Shown one piece after another: positions 1-6,581 of a stretch of DNA of 10,341 nt. Below the pieces are notes generated by a model. The model saw only the letters and a list, made by a program, of their open reading frames with translations. It was not told where the DNA came from and searched no databases. Source of the stretch: Bacillota bacterium (GTDB taxonomy: Bacteria; Bacillota; Thermosediminibacteria; Thermosediminibacterales; Thermosediminibacteraceae); contig QGUT01000050.1 in NCBI GenBank assembly GCA_003242255.1, positions 1 through 10,341 of the forward strand, written 5' to 3'. Each line of letters starts with the position of its first letter. Position 1 is the stretch's first letter. The position numbers and the translations under genes are program-made.

Positions 1-748
1 TAGACGCCAATACGTAACCTTCCTTGACGTAGGTTCCAAAATCCGCGTCCATATTGGGTACCCCTTTGGCTACGTCCTTGCCCATGAACTGATAGTCGTC
101 TATGTAGGCCGCCACTATCTTGTCGCCTGCAACAGCCGCTATGGCTACGGTAAAGCATTTCGATCCGTGGGCCGCGAAATCAACCTTGCCTATTTTCACA
201 GCAACTTTCTTGGTCTGGGAAGGCTGGGTTGCCGGCTTGGAAGCAGCGGGCGTTGCCGGTTTTGCAGCCGTCTGGGGCGCCAGCTTTGCCAGCGTCTTCG
301 GCCCTACTATACCGTCGACTTTAAGTCCGTTCTTCTTCTGGAAATCCTTCACCGCCGCCAGAGTCTTGGGCCCGAATATGCCATCAACTTTCAGATTATA
401 CCCATGCTGGTTCAGGAGCTTCTGCACCAACTTTACGTCCTCTCCGCGGGACCCGTAAGCCAGAAGCCTCTTGATGCTGCTCACGCTGGTTACCGCAGAA
501 GAAGTGGTCTGCTTGGCAGTGGAAGATGTCTGTTTGGTCGTAGTCTGGGCAGGAGTGCTAGTAGTTTTTTGGGTCGTGGTTTGAGCCTTTTGCGTGGATT
601 GACTGCTCGACGAACTGGAGCTCGACGAATCGGTAGCCGCAGAAACCACATCCACTTTGAAGAATTTTGCCGCTTGAATGGGAGCAACGATGGATACTAC
701 AAATGCTGCGAGCACCAACAGGGCCACGGAAAATAACTTTTTACGCAT
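1..748 (-). CDS. Secreted peptidoglycan-binding-domain protein, 3' end outside the window
   Basis: The reading frame starts at ATG 746-748 and stays open to the window edge (249 codons visible, no stop). A Shine-Dalgarno AGGGGG at 755-760 supports the start. Residues 1-26 form a signal peptide (MRKK, then a hydrophobic stretch, then PIQA); a second possible cleavage is near VVSA at 34-37. Residues 40-91 are a Ser/Thr/Gln-rich low-complexity linker including nine serines in a row. Residues 98-156 match the PG_binding_1 fold: YGSRGEDVKLVQ, the turn VDGIFGPKTL, FQKKNGL, and a second VDGIVGPKTL. A Pro/Ala/Lys linker (157-184) leads to a C-terminal part from about 186 (KIGKVDFAAHGSKCFTVAI...), which I do not firmly recognise; it faintly recalls Tpp15/FMN-bind-like extracellular domains. 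The protein is probably exported and held at the cell wall. No hydrolase catalytic motif is visible, so enzymatic function is unsupported. The gene is transcribed away from the ferredoxin gene. Confidence 0.85.
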   Translation of the reverse strand, partial: MRKKLFSVALLVLAAFVVSIVAPIQAAKFFKVDVVSAATDSSSSSSSSSQSTQKAQTTTQKTTSTPAQTTTKQTSSTAKQTTSSAVTSVSSIKRLLAYGSRGEDVKLVQKLLNQHGYNLKVDGIFGPKTLAAVKDFQKKNGLKVDGIVGPKTLAKLAPQTAAKPATPAASKPATQPSQTKKVAVKIGKVDFAAHGSKCFTVAIAAVAGDKIVAAYIDDYQFMGKDVAKGVPNMDADFGTYVKEGYVLAS

Positions 749-783
749 ACAAGACCCCCTCTTTTAAAAAATAATTTCTTAGA

Positions 784-809
784 TGCAACCCCTTTAAAGC
801 TGGGTTGCA
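784..809 (-). other. Inverted repeat in the 5' leader of the peptidoglycan-binding gene
   Basis: TGCAACCC (784-791) and GGGTTGCA (802-809) form a perfect 8-bp stem around a 10-base loop, which itself contains the palindrome CTTTAAAG (792-799). It lies between the inferred transcription start (about 841) and the start codon (748), so it would fold in the mRNA leader. It ends about 24 bases before the Shine-Dalgarno and has no U-tract beyond it on the gene's strand, so it does not look like a terminator. It may be an mRNA-stabilising hairpin or an operator. Confidence 0.55.
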
Positions 810-847
810 CCTGGAAATTAATTGTTCAAGTAATCACTTTTGCCAAT

Positions 848-876
848 ATTATAATATAATGGCATATAAATTTCAA
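848..876 (-). promoter_or_regulatory. Sigma-A-type promoter for the peptidoglycan-binding gene
   Basis: Read on the minus strand, the -35 box is TTGAAA (871-876), the spacer is exactly 17 bases, and the -10 box is a perfect TATAAT (848-853). The expected transcription start is about 841, which gives a leader of roughly 93 bases containing the 784-809 hairpin. The local sequence is very AT-rich, which raises the chance of fortuitous boxes, but near-consensus hexamers at ideal spacing in front of a gene make this convincing. Confidence 0.7.
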
Positions 877-909
877 TAATTTTTTAAGTTGGAAGTAAGT
901 TATTTTTAA

Positions 910-931
910 AGCAAAACATATTTATTTTGCT
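910..931. other. AT-rich inverted repeat in the divergent intergenic region
   Basis: AGCAAAA (910-916) and TTTTGCT (925-931) are perfect 7-base arms around an 8-base spacer. The repeat lies about 35 bases upstream of the minus-strand -35 box and just before the possible small ORF at 957. It could be a protein-binding site. Given the base composition, it could also be chance. Confidence 0.3.
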
Positions 932-956
932 GCAATTGTGAGGAAGTGCTCTTTTC

Positions 957-1091
957 GTGGCTAAATTCCTTAGAAATCGAATCTTTTTAAATGCCAATTT
1001 CCTGAACTTTCCATGTATTATTTTATTTTCTTTTTTAATTATTGTCAATATTGCATTATCTCCAGATGTATTCGCAATCGAAGTACTGTGA
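957..1091 (+). CDS. Possible 44-residue signal-peptide-like small ORF
   Basis: The frame opens at GTG 957 with a possible Shine-Dalgarno AGGAAG at 941-946 (10-base spacing) and ends at TGA 1089-1091. The predicted product has a basic start (MAKFLRNR), a hydrophobic core (PCIILFSFLIIVNIAL) and a cleavage-like end (SPDVFA followed only by IEVL), which is the layout of a Sec signal peptide with almost no mature part. It could be a secreted short peptide, a membrane micro-protein, or the leftover N-terminus of a decayed exported protein. Chance is a serious alternative, because T-rich DNA encodes hydrophobic residues, and I see no clear promoter for it. Its stop codon lies inside the CRP-like palindrome at 1086-1103. 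Confidence 0.3.
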   Translation: MAKFLRNRIFLNANFLNFPCIILFSFLIIVNIALSPDVFAIEVL

Positions 1092-1103
1092 GTTAAATCA
1101 CAG
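1086..1103. promoter_or_regulatory. CRP/FNR-family-type operator palindrome
   Basis: CTGTGA (1086-1091), a 6-base spacer GTTAAA and TCACAG (1098-1103) form a perfect inverted repeat. The TGTGA-N6-TCACA core equals the binding consensus of E. coli CRP and of several CRP/FNR relatives. The centre (between 1094 and 1095) is at -41.5 relative to the transcription start inferred from the -10 box at 1124-1129, the standard activator position at class II CRP promoters. The regulator itself is not in this window. Confidence 0.6.
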
Positions 1104-1120
1104 CTTTACTTTTTAAAACT

Positions 1121-1129
1121 TGGTATAAT
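1121..1129 (+). promoter_or_regulatory. Extended -10 promoter of the ferredoxin-like gene, lacking a good -35
   Basis: TGG directly precedes a perfect TATAAT (1124-1129), which is an extended -10 element. The expected start is about 1136, giving a leader of about 29 bases. The hexamers 16-18 bases upstream (for example CAGCTT) do not resemble TTGACA and overlap the right arm of the palindrome at 1086-1103. This pattern is typical of activator-dependent promoters. Confidence 0.6.
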
Positions 1130-1164
1130 AAAATGAGATCTTGAGAAGACGGGGAGGTTTTGCG

Positions 1165-1911
1165 GTGGCGATAAGGAAAATAGTCCATATCGACGAAGAA
1201 AAGTGCAACGGGTGCGGGCTCTGCGTCCCGGCCTGCGCCGAAGGGGCCATAAAGATAATAGACGGAAAGGCGAGGCTCATCTCGGACAAGTACTGCGACG
1301 GATTAGGGGCTTGCCTCGGGGAATGCCCGCAAGGGGCCATCACCATCATAGAAAGGGAGGCCGATGAGTTCGACGAAGAAGCGGTAAAGAAACACCTTTC
1401 TCAGAGAGAATCCGAAAAGCCGGCCCACTCCCATCAGGGATTCTCATGCCCCGGCAGCAGGATGATGGAGTTGAGGCATGAAAGCGAAAGTTCGAAAAGG
1501 GCTGCAAAGGCTTTCCACGAAGGAGATATTTCCGTAAAGATAAGGCCTCAGCTTTCCAACTGGCCGGTGCAGCTCATGCTAGTGCCGGTGGAGGCTCCTT
1601 ATTTTGAAGGAGCCGACCTCCTGGTGACCGCCGACTGCGTGCCTTTCGCGTACCCCAACTACCACCTGGAACTTCTGAAGGGCAAGACGGTGGTCATAGG
1701 CTGCCCCAAACTGGACGACGGCAATTATTACGTAGAAAAGCTGGCTGAAATCTTCCGGCGAAACGACATAAAGAATGTCACCGTGGCCCACATGGAAGTG
1801 CCCTGCTGTCACGGTCTGGTGAGGATCGTCGAAGAAGCCTTAAACCTTTCGGGCAAGGATATACCGCTGAACTCAGTAGAAATTGGGATCAGGGGAGAAA
1901 GAAAGAATTAA
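1165..1911 (+). CDS. Two-cluster ferredoxin-like 4Fe-4S protein with Cys-rich C-terminal domain
   Basis: The chosen start is GTG 1165, seven bases after Shine-Dalgarno GGGGAGG (1151-1157). An in-frame TTG at 1141 is rejected because it lies upstream of that site. The product is 248 residues. The N-terminal ferredoxin domain has C14-x2-C17-x2-C20-x3-C24 and a second motif with C44, C50 and C54, in which the usual second cysteine is L47. A linker (about 65-115) carries C95. The C-terminal part (about 120-240) has C158, C180-P and C214-C215-H216. There is no signal peptide, so it is cytosolic. This is a widespread family of anaerobes, often annotated simply as 4Fe-4S binding protein; I recall members beside hcp (hybrid cluster protein) under a CRP/FNR-type regulator. 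An electron-transfer or nitrosative/redox-stress role is inferred. It appears monocistronic. Confidence 0.9.
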   Translation: MAIRKIVHIDEEKCNGCGLCVPACAEGAIKIIDGKARLISDKYCDGLGACLGECPQGAITIIEREADEFDEEAVKKHLSQRESEKPAHSHQGFSCPGSRMMELRHESESSKRAAKAFHEGDISVKIRPQLSNWPVQLMLVPVEAPYFEGADLLVTADCVPFAYPNYHLELLKGKTVVIGCPKLDDGNYYVEKLAEIFRRNDIKNVTVAHMEVPCCHGLVRIVEEALNLSGKDIPLNSVEIGIRGERKN

Positions 1912-1933
1912 AGACATAAACCACAAAACAAAT

Positions 1934-1960
1934 AGGCCGTCCGCGTACCGGACGGCCTTT
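1934..1960. terminator. Bidirectional hairpin terminator between convergent genes
   Basis: AGGCCGTCCG (1934-1943) and CGGACGGCCT (1949-1958) form a perfect 10-bp GC-rich stem with a 5-base loop. It lies 22 bases after the ferredoxin-like stop and 8 bases after the ligA stop. On the minus strand the stem is followed by a U-rich tail (ATTTGTTTTG), good for ending the ligA transcript. On the plus strand the tail is weaker (TTACATATTTA). Confidence 0.8.
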
Positions 1961-1966
1961 ACATAT

Positions 1967-3985
1967 TTACGCCTTCCATTTTTCAACCATTTCCTCGAAC
2001 TCAGCTTCATTTAAGATTTTTATGCCCAATTTCAGGGCGTTTTCATACTTGGAACCCGGGTCCTTTCCCACTACCACGTAATCGGTCTTTTTGCTCACGC
2101 TGCCGGTAACTCTGCCCCCCAACTCTTCGATGAGCTCTTTGGCCTGCTGGCGGGTGTACTTCTCCAGGGTGCCTGTGAGCACGAAAGTGAGTCCTTCCAA
2201 AGGCCTGGGCCCTTCTTCTCTCTTCTTTGCTTCCATATTGACTCCCGCGGCTTTCAGGCGGGCGAGGAGGTCTCTCACCTGCTCCTGCCTGAAAAAGGCC
2301 AGGATGCTCTCGGCTATCTTGTCCCCGATTTCCGGGACTTTTATCAGGTCCTCGTAAGTTGCCTTTTCCAATTCGCTTATGGAGCCGAAGGCCTCACTTA
2401 AGAGCGATGCGGTCCTGGAACCCACGTAGGGTATTCCCAAAGCGTAGATCAGCCGATCCAATGGCCGCTTTTTGCTCTCCTCTATGGCGGAAAGCAAATT
2501 GGCGGCGGATTTTTCCCCCATGCGCTCTAGGGGCACCAAATCCTCCCGCTTCAGGTAATAAAGATCTGCGGCATCCTTAATGAGCCCCTGCGATATGAGC
2601 AGCGAAACTATGGCGGGACCCAATCCCCTTATGTCCATGGCGTCCCGGGAAGCGAAATGTTCGATGCTCCTTTTTATCTGGGCAGGGCAGCCGGTGGTGT
2701 TGGTGCATCGGTAGGCCGCCTCACCCGGAAGCCTGATGGCCTCTGAGCCGCACTCGGGGCAGCGGCGGGGCATCTCGAAATCCCGCTCCTTACCGGTGCG
2801 CTTTTCTTTTACCACTTCCACCACTTCGGGGATCACGTCGCCGGCCTTGTGGATTATCACCGTATCGCCTATCTTAATATCCTTTTCCTTTATGTAATCC
2901 TCGTTGTGAAGGGTGGCCTTGCTGACGGTCGAACCCGCCACCCTCACGGGCTCCAGGATAGCCGTGGGAGTGAGGACCCCGGTCCTTCCAACCCTCACTA
3001 TGATATCCTTTACGACGGTCGTCTTCTGTTCCGCCGGAAACTTGTACGCTATCGCCCAGCGGGGGCTTTTGGCGGTGGCCCCCAGAATTTCCTGCTGTCT
3101 CAAGGAATTCACCTTTATCACCATGCCGTCGATCTCGTAGGGAAGGTCGTGGCGTTTTTCGTTCCAGCTGAGGCAGTAGTCCACCACATCATCGAATTTG
3201 TCGAAAAGCACTACGTGAGGGTTCACGCGCAGGCCGATTTTTTTGAAAAACTCCAGCACTTCGTAATGAGTTTCGAATTCTACTCCTTCCGCATATCCCA
3301 ACTGATACATGAAAACGGCCAGCGGCCTTTTGGCGGTTATCTTCGGGTCCAGCTGCCTCAGGGAACCGGCCGCGGCGTTTCTGGGGTTGGCGAAAAGGGG
3401 AAGCCCCTCTTCCTCTCTTTCTTCGTTGAGCTTCCTGAAATCTTCCTTAGGCAGGTATACCTCTCCCCGGACTTCCAGGACGGCCGGTGCCTGACCTTCC
3501 GGGAAATCCAGTTTCAGCGGCACGCTCTTTATGGTCCTGACGTTCTGGGTCACGTCTTCCCCCACCAGGCCGTCGCCCCTGGTAGATGCGGTCTTGAAAA
3601 GCCCGTTTTCGTAAGTGATGGATATGGCCAGGCCGTCGATCTTAAGTTCTACCACATACTGCACGTCTTCCCCCACGGTCCCGACTACCCGCCTGTGAAA
3701 GTCTCTCAGTTCATCGGCGCTAAAAGCGTTGGCGAGGCTCATCATGGGAGTCCGGTGGACCACCTGCGCGAAATAGGGAAGCGGTTCCCCTCCGACCCGC
3801 TGGGTGGGAGAATCGGGAGTTATAAGTTCCGGAAACTTTTTCTCGAGTTCTTCCAGTTCCCTCATCAGCTTGTCGTATTCCGCATCGGAAATAACCGGAT
3901 TGTCGTACACGTAATACTGCCTGTTGTGATAGTTTATGAGGTCCCGCAATTCCTTAATTCTCTTTTCGGCTTCGGACTTTTTCAT
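1967..3985 (-). CDS. ligA: NAD+-dependent DNA ligase LigA
   Basis: It seals nicks in duplex DNA using NAD+ during replication and repair. The 672-residue product matches the family length (E. coli 671). An N-terminal Ia domain (NYHNRQYYVYDNP, 18-30) precedes the adenylation domain with catalytic K115 in ELKIDG. The OB fold spans roughly 320-400 (RVGRTGVLTP at 331-340). A zinc finger uses C409, C412, C427 and C433. Helix-hairpin-helix repeats (for example GIPYVGSRTA, PEIGDKIAESI) and a C-terminal BRCT domain (about 592-672) complete it, so nothing is missing. Two in-frame ATGs exist at 3994 and 3985. I chose 3985 because AGAGG sits directly against the first ATG but 9 bases from the second. 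It follows pcrA by 33 bases, the usual Firmicute pcrA-ligA order. Confidence 0.98.
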   Translation of the reverse strand: MKKSEAEKRIKELRDLINYHNRQYYVYDNPVISDAEYDKLMRELEELEKKFPELITPDSPTQRVGGEPLPYFAQVVHRTPMMSLANAFSADELRDFHRRVVGTVGEDVQYVVELKIDGLAISITYENGLFKTASTRGDGLVGEDVTQNVRTIKSVPLKLDFPEGQAPAVLEVRGEVYLPKEDFRKLNEEREEEGLPLFANPRNAAAGSLRQLDPKITAKRPLAVFMYQLGYAEGVEFETHYEVLEFFKKIGLRVNPHVVLFDKFDDVVDYCLSWNEKRHDLPYEIDGMVIKVNSLRQQEILGATAKSPRWAIAYKFPAEQKTTVVKDIIVRVGRTGVLTPTAILEPVRVAGSTVSKATLHNEDYIKEKDIKIGDTVIIHKAGDVIPEVVEVVKEKRTGKERDFEMPRRCPECGSEAIRLPGEAAYRCTNTTGCPAQIKRSIEHFASRDAMDIRGLGPAIVSLLISQGLIKDAADLYYLKREDLVPLERMGEKSAANLLSAIEESKKRPLDRLIYALGIPYVGSRTASLLSEAFGSISELEKATYEDLIKVPEIGDKIAESILAFFRQEQVRDLLARLKAAGVNMEAKKREEGPRPLEGLTFVLTGTLEKYTRQQAKELIEELGGRVTGSVSKKTDYVVVGKDPGSKYENALKLGIKILNEAEFEEMVEKWKA

Positions 3986-4018
3986 ACACTCCATCCTCTC
4001 AAGCAGAATTTCCTATTT

Positions 4019-6208
4019 TTATATTTTTACAATGGGAGCATATTTTAACAGGAGGCGTTTTGTCCCTTCCGACGCGAAATTTACCGCGACTTCCGCATCT
4101 TCTCCTTTGCCGTAGACAGCGGTTACCACGCCTTCGCCCCATTTGGAGTGCTTCACCCGGTCTCCCGGGTTTAATACCAGCACCTTCTGCTTCGCCATCT
4201 CCTGTGGTTGCTTTATCGACGGATTGAAAGATACCACCGGCTTTGATTCTTTTACTTGCTCTTCTCTTTCCTCATCCAAAGTATCGTCATCCATGCCGAT
4301 TTCCTTCAAAAGCCTTGCCGGTATTTCGTCGATGAACCTGGAAGCCGAATAAAAGGATGTGTTTCCGTAGAGGTTTCGCCTCCATGCCCTCGTAAGGTAA
4401 AGCCTTCTTTTTGCCCTGGTAATCCCCACGTAACAAAGCCGGCGCTCTTCCTCCAGTTCGTCCTCGTCGAACATCGACCGGGAGTGGGGAAAGATGCCTT
4501 CGTCCATGCCGCTTAAAAAAACCACCGGAAACTCGAGGCCTTTGGCGCTGTGGAGGGTCATCAAAACAACCGCGTTCTTCTCGTCGTCCAGCTGGTCCAC
4601 GTCGGAGACCAGGGCGATTTCGGCGAGAAAGTCCTGGAGGCTCGGGTTCTCATACTTCCTTTCGAATTCTTCGGCCACGCCCACCATTTCTCTCAAGTTT
4701 TCTATACGGCTCTGGGCTTCCGGAGTATTCTCGGCTTCCAGTTCCTCCACGTACCCCGTCTTTTCGAGGATATATGCTATCAGGTCCGGAATCGAGAAAG
4801 ATCCCTGTTTTTCTATAAAATCATCGATCATACCCGCAAAATTTTTAAGTTTTGAAGACACCCTCGATGAGAAATTGTAAGACCCTTCTTTTATCACCTC
4901 GAATATGGGCCTTTCTTTTTCCTGGGCGATCCTCTTCAGTTCATTGATGGTCGACTCGCCTATGCCTCTCCGGGGCACGTTTATGATCCTCAAAAGGCTT
5001 ATGTCATCGGAAGGATTTGCCACAACTCTGAGATACGCCAAAAGGTCTTTTATTTCTTTCCGCTGATAAAATTTCAGGCCTCCTACAATCCTATAAGGTA
5101 TTCCCGCCTTGACCATCATGTCTTCCAGCACGCGGGACTGGGCGTTGGTCCGGTAGAGCACCGCAAAATCTTTATATTCGAATTTCCTTAAGCCCACTAG
5201 CCTGTCTATTTCCCGGGCAATGAAAAAGGCTTCTTCGTGTTCGTTTTCCAATGTTGCAAGATAAATTTTTTCACCCCTGCCGTTTTCTGTCCACAGATTC
5301 TTCTTCTTTCTGCCGAAATTGTGGCTTATCACGCTGTTGGCCGCATCAAGTATGTTCTGAGTAGAACGGTAATTCTGCTCGAGCCTGATAACGGTGGCAT
5401 CCGGAAAATCCTCCTCGAAATCCAGGATATTTCGGATGTCCGCACCCCTGAAGCTGTATATGCTCTGGTCGTCATCCCCTACCACGCACAGATTTCTGTG
5501 CTTTTCGGCCAGCATTTTCACGAGGACGTACTGGGCCCTGTTCGTGTCCTGGTACTCGTCCACCAATATGTGCTCGAACTTCGTCTGATAGCGGGAAAGT
5601 ACCTCAGGACATTCCTTAAAGAGTTCCACCGTCTTCATGATGAGGTCGTCGAAGTCCAGGGCGTTCAATTCCTTCAGTTTTTTCTGATAGTGTTCGTATA
5701 TCCGCGCAAAGGTTTTTTCCCTTATGTCCTTGGCCCTGTCGTAGCATTCCTCTGGGGTGAGCAGCTTGTCCTTCGCCCTTCCTATAAAATTTAAGGCCGC
5801 CTGAGGTGAGTACTTCTTGTCGTCCAGCCCCAGCGCTTTTATGGAGTCCCTCACAACCACCTGCTGGTCCTGGGTGTCGAATATCACGAAATTCCTGTCG
5901 TAGCCCAAATTTTCTATGTCGGACCTTAAAAAGCGGACGCAGGCCGAATGGAAGGTGCTGACCAGCATCCCTTTGGCCCAGGGGATCAGCCTTTCGATCC
6001 TCTCCTTCATCTCCTCAGCAGCCTTGTTGGTAAAGGTTATGGCCATTATGCTGCTCGGGTTTACTCCCATGCATTGGATCAGATATGCAATTCGGTAGGT
6101 CAGCACCCGAGTCTTGCCGCTCCCGGCCCCTGCCAGGACCAAAAGGGGTCCTCCCGGATGCGTCACCGCTTTTTTTTGTGCTTCGTTCAATTCGGATAAA
6201 AAGCTCAT
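4019..6208 (-). CDS. pcrA: ATP-dependent 3'-5' DNA helicase PcrA (UvrD/Rep family)
   Basis: It unwinds DNA 3' to 5' in repair, replication restart and plasmid replication. The start ATG at 6206-6208 has a perfect AGGAGG at 6214-6219. The 729-residue product has the full SF1A motif set: an N-terminal Q-motif region (LNEAQKKAV), Walker A GAGSGKT (27-33), motif Ia (FTNKAA), motif II DEYQDTN (217-223), motif III GDDDQSIYSFRG (244-255), motif IV EQNYRST (277-283), motif V TLHSAKGLEFP (551-561) and motif VI YVGITRAKRRL (593-603). The charged linker (about 638-675) leads to a Tudor-like C-terminal domain (PGDRVKHSKWGEGVV, 681-695), which in PcrA binds RNA polymerase. It precedes ligA and follows yerC by 36 bases; that gap holds a strong hairpin. 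Confidence 0.98.
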   Translation of the reverse strand: MSFLSELNEAQKKAVTHPGGPLLVLAGAGSGKTRVLTYRIAYLIQCMGVNPSSIMAITFTNKAAEEMKERIERLIPWAKGMLVSTFHSACVRFLRSDIENLGYDRNFVIFDTQDQQVVVRDSIKALGLDDKKYSPQAALNFIGRAKDKLLTPEECYDRAKDIREKTFARIYEHYQKKLKELNALDFDDLIMKTVELFKECPEVLSRYQTKFEHILVDEYQDTNRAQYVLVKMLAEKHRNLCVVGDDDQSIYSFRGADIRNILDFEEDFPDATVIRLEQNYRSTQNILDAANSVISHNFGRKKKNLWTENGRGEKIYLATLENEHEEAFFIAREIDRLVGLRKFEYKDFAVLYRTNAQSRVLEDMMVKAGIPYRIVGGLKFYQRKEIKDLLAYLRVVANPSDDISLLRIINVPRRGIGESTINELKRIAQEKERPIFEVIKEGSYNFSSRVSSKLKNFAGMIDDFIEKQGSFSIPDLIAYILEKTGYVEELEAENTPEAQSRIENLREMVGVAEEFERKYENPSLQDFLAEIALVSDVDQLDDEKNAVVLMTLHSAKGLEFPVVFLSGMDEGIFPHSRSMFDEDELEEERRLCYVGITRAKRRLYLTRAWRRNLYGNTSFYSASRFIDEIPARLLKEIGMDDDTLDEEREEQVKESKPVVSFNPSIKQPQEMAKQKVLVLNPGDRVKHSKWGEGVVTAVYGKGEDAEVAVNFASEGTKRLLLKYAPIVKI

Positions 6209-6223
6209 CTTTACCTCCTACAG

Positions 6224-6252
6224 AAAAGTAGCGTGGAAGCCACGCTACTTTT
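6224..6252. terminator. Hairpin between yerC and pcrA (terminator or attenuator-like)
   Basis: A perfect 13-bp inverted repeat (6224-6236 with 6240-6252) encloses a 3-base loop. The core arms are GTAGCGTGG and CCACGCTAC. On the minus (operon) strand the core stem is followed by TTTTCTGT; on the plus strand by eight Ts (6249-6256). The yerC stop TAG (6245-6247) lies inside one arm and the pcrA Shine-Dalgarno begins only 5 bases beyond the other. It can act as a partial terminator, an mRNA-processing or stability element, or a block to antisense transcripts. Confidence 0.65.
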
Positions 6253-6553
6253 TTTTCTCATCCAATTCCTTTAATCTCTCCAAAATCATCTTGTAACCAT
6301 CGGCGCCGTAGTTTAAGAAGCGCTTGACCCTACTTATGGTAGCAGTGCTGGCCCCGGTCTTTTCGGCAATATCGCTGTACGTAAACCCGGCTTCTAACAT
6401 CTCGGCCACCTGAAGCCTCTGGGCCATGGCCTTTACCTCTGCTATGGTACAGATGTCCTCAAAGAACCGGTAACATTCTTCTTTGGTCTTCAACAGCGCT
6501 ATCGCTTCAAACAGTCTATCTACGGCTGGATCGGCCAATCTCTGGAGTTGCAT
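6245..6553 (-). CDS. yerC: YerC/YecD family TrpR-like DNA-binding protein
   Basis: This is a small helix-turn-helix protein of the TrpR superfamily. The 102-residue product closely resembles Bacillus YerC (about 104 residues): an N-terminal helical part with ALLKTKEECYRFFEDICT, then AQRLQVAEML, and the helix-turn-helix FTYSDIAEKTGASTATISRV followed by KRFLNYG. The start ATG 6551-6553 is preceded by GGAG (6562-6565) at 8-base spacing; an in-frame GTG at 6562 overlaps that site and is less likely. Its tryptophan-repressor fold is known from the family, but the YerC ligand and targets are not established to my knowledge. The pairing yerC-pcrA-ligA is also found in Bacillus. The last codons form part of the downstream hairpin. 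It follows pepV by 28 bases. Confidence 0.93.
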   Translation of the reverse strand: MQLQRLADPAVDRLFEAIALLKTKEECYRFFEDICTIAEVKAMAQRLQVAEMLEAGFTYSDIAEKTGASTATISRVKRFLNYGADGYKMILERLKELDEKKK

Positions 6554-6581
6554 TGTATTCACTCCACATTACCCTAAGTAT

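Noticed and set aside
120..736. Plus-strand open frames over the left-edge gene
   Set aside because: They are shadows of the minus-strand surface protein, whose signal peptide, linker and PG-binding motifs are clear.
850..860. TATAAT hexamers on the plus strand as a promoter for the small ORF
   Set aside because: No -35-like hexamer sits 16-18 bases upstream of either copy, and they overlap the much better minus-strand promoter.
1141..1143. TTG as start of the ferredoxin-like gene
   Set aside because: It lies upstream of the GGGGAGG ribosome site and only 5 bases past the inferred transcription start; GTG 1165 is correctly spaced.
2849..4048. A 399-codon open frame on the plus strand opposite the first half of ligA
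   Set aside because: It lies fully antisense to a complete, motif-verified ligA, has no matching Shine-Dalgarno or recognisable domain, and is expected from the codon bias of the real gene.
6548..6562. GTG 6562 as the yerC start
   Set aside because: It overlaps the only GGAG ribosome site; ATG 6553 is correctly spaced and gives the Bacillus YerC length.
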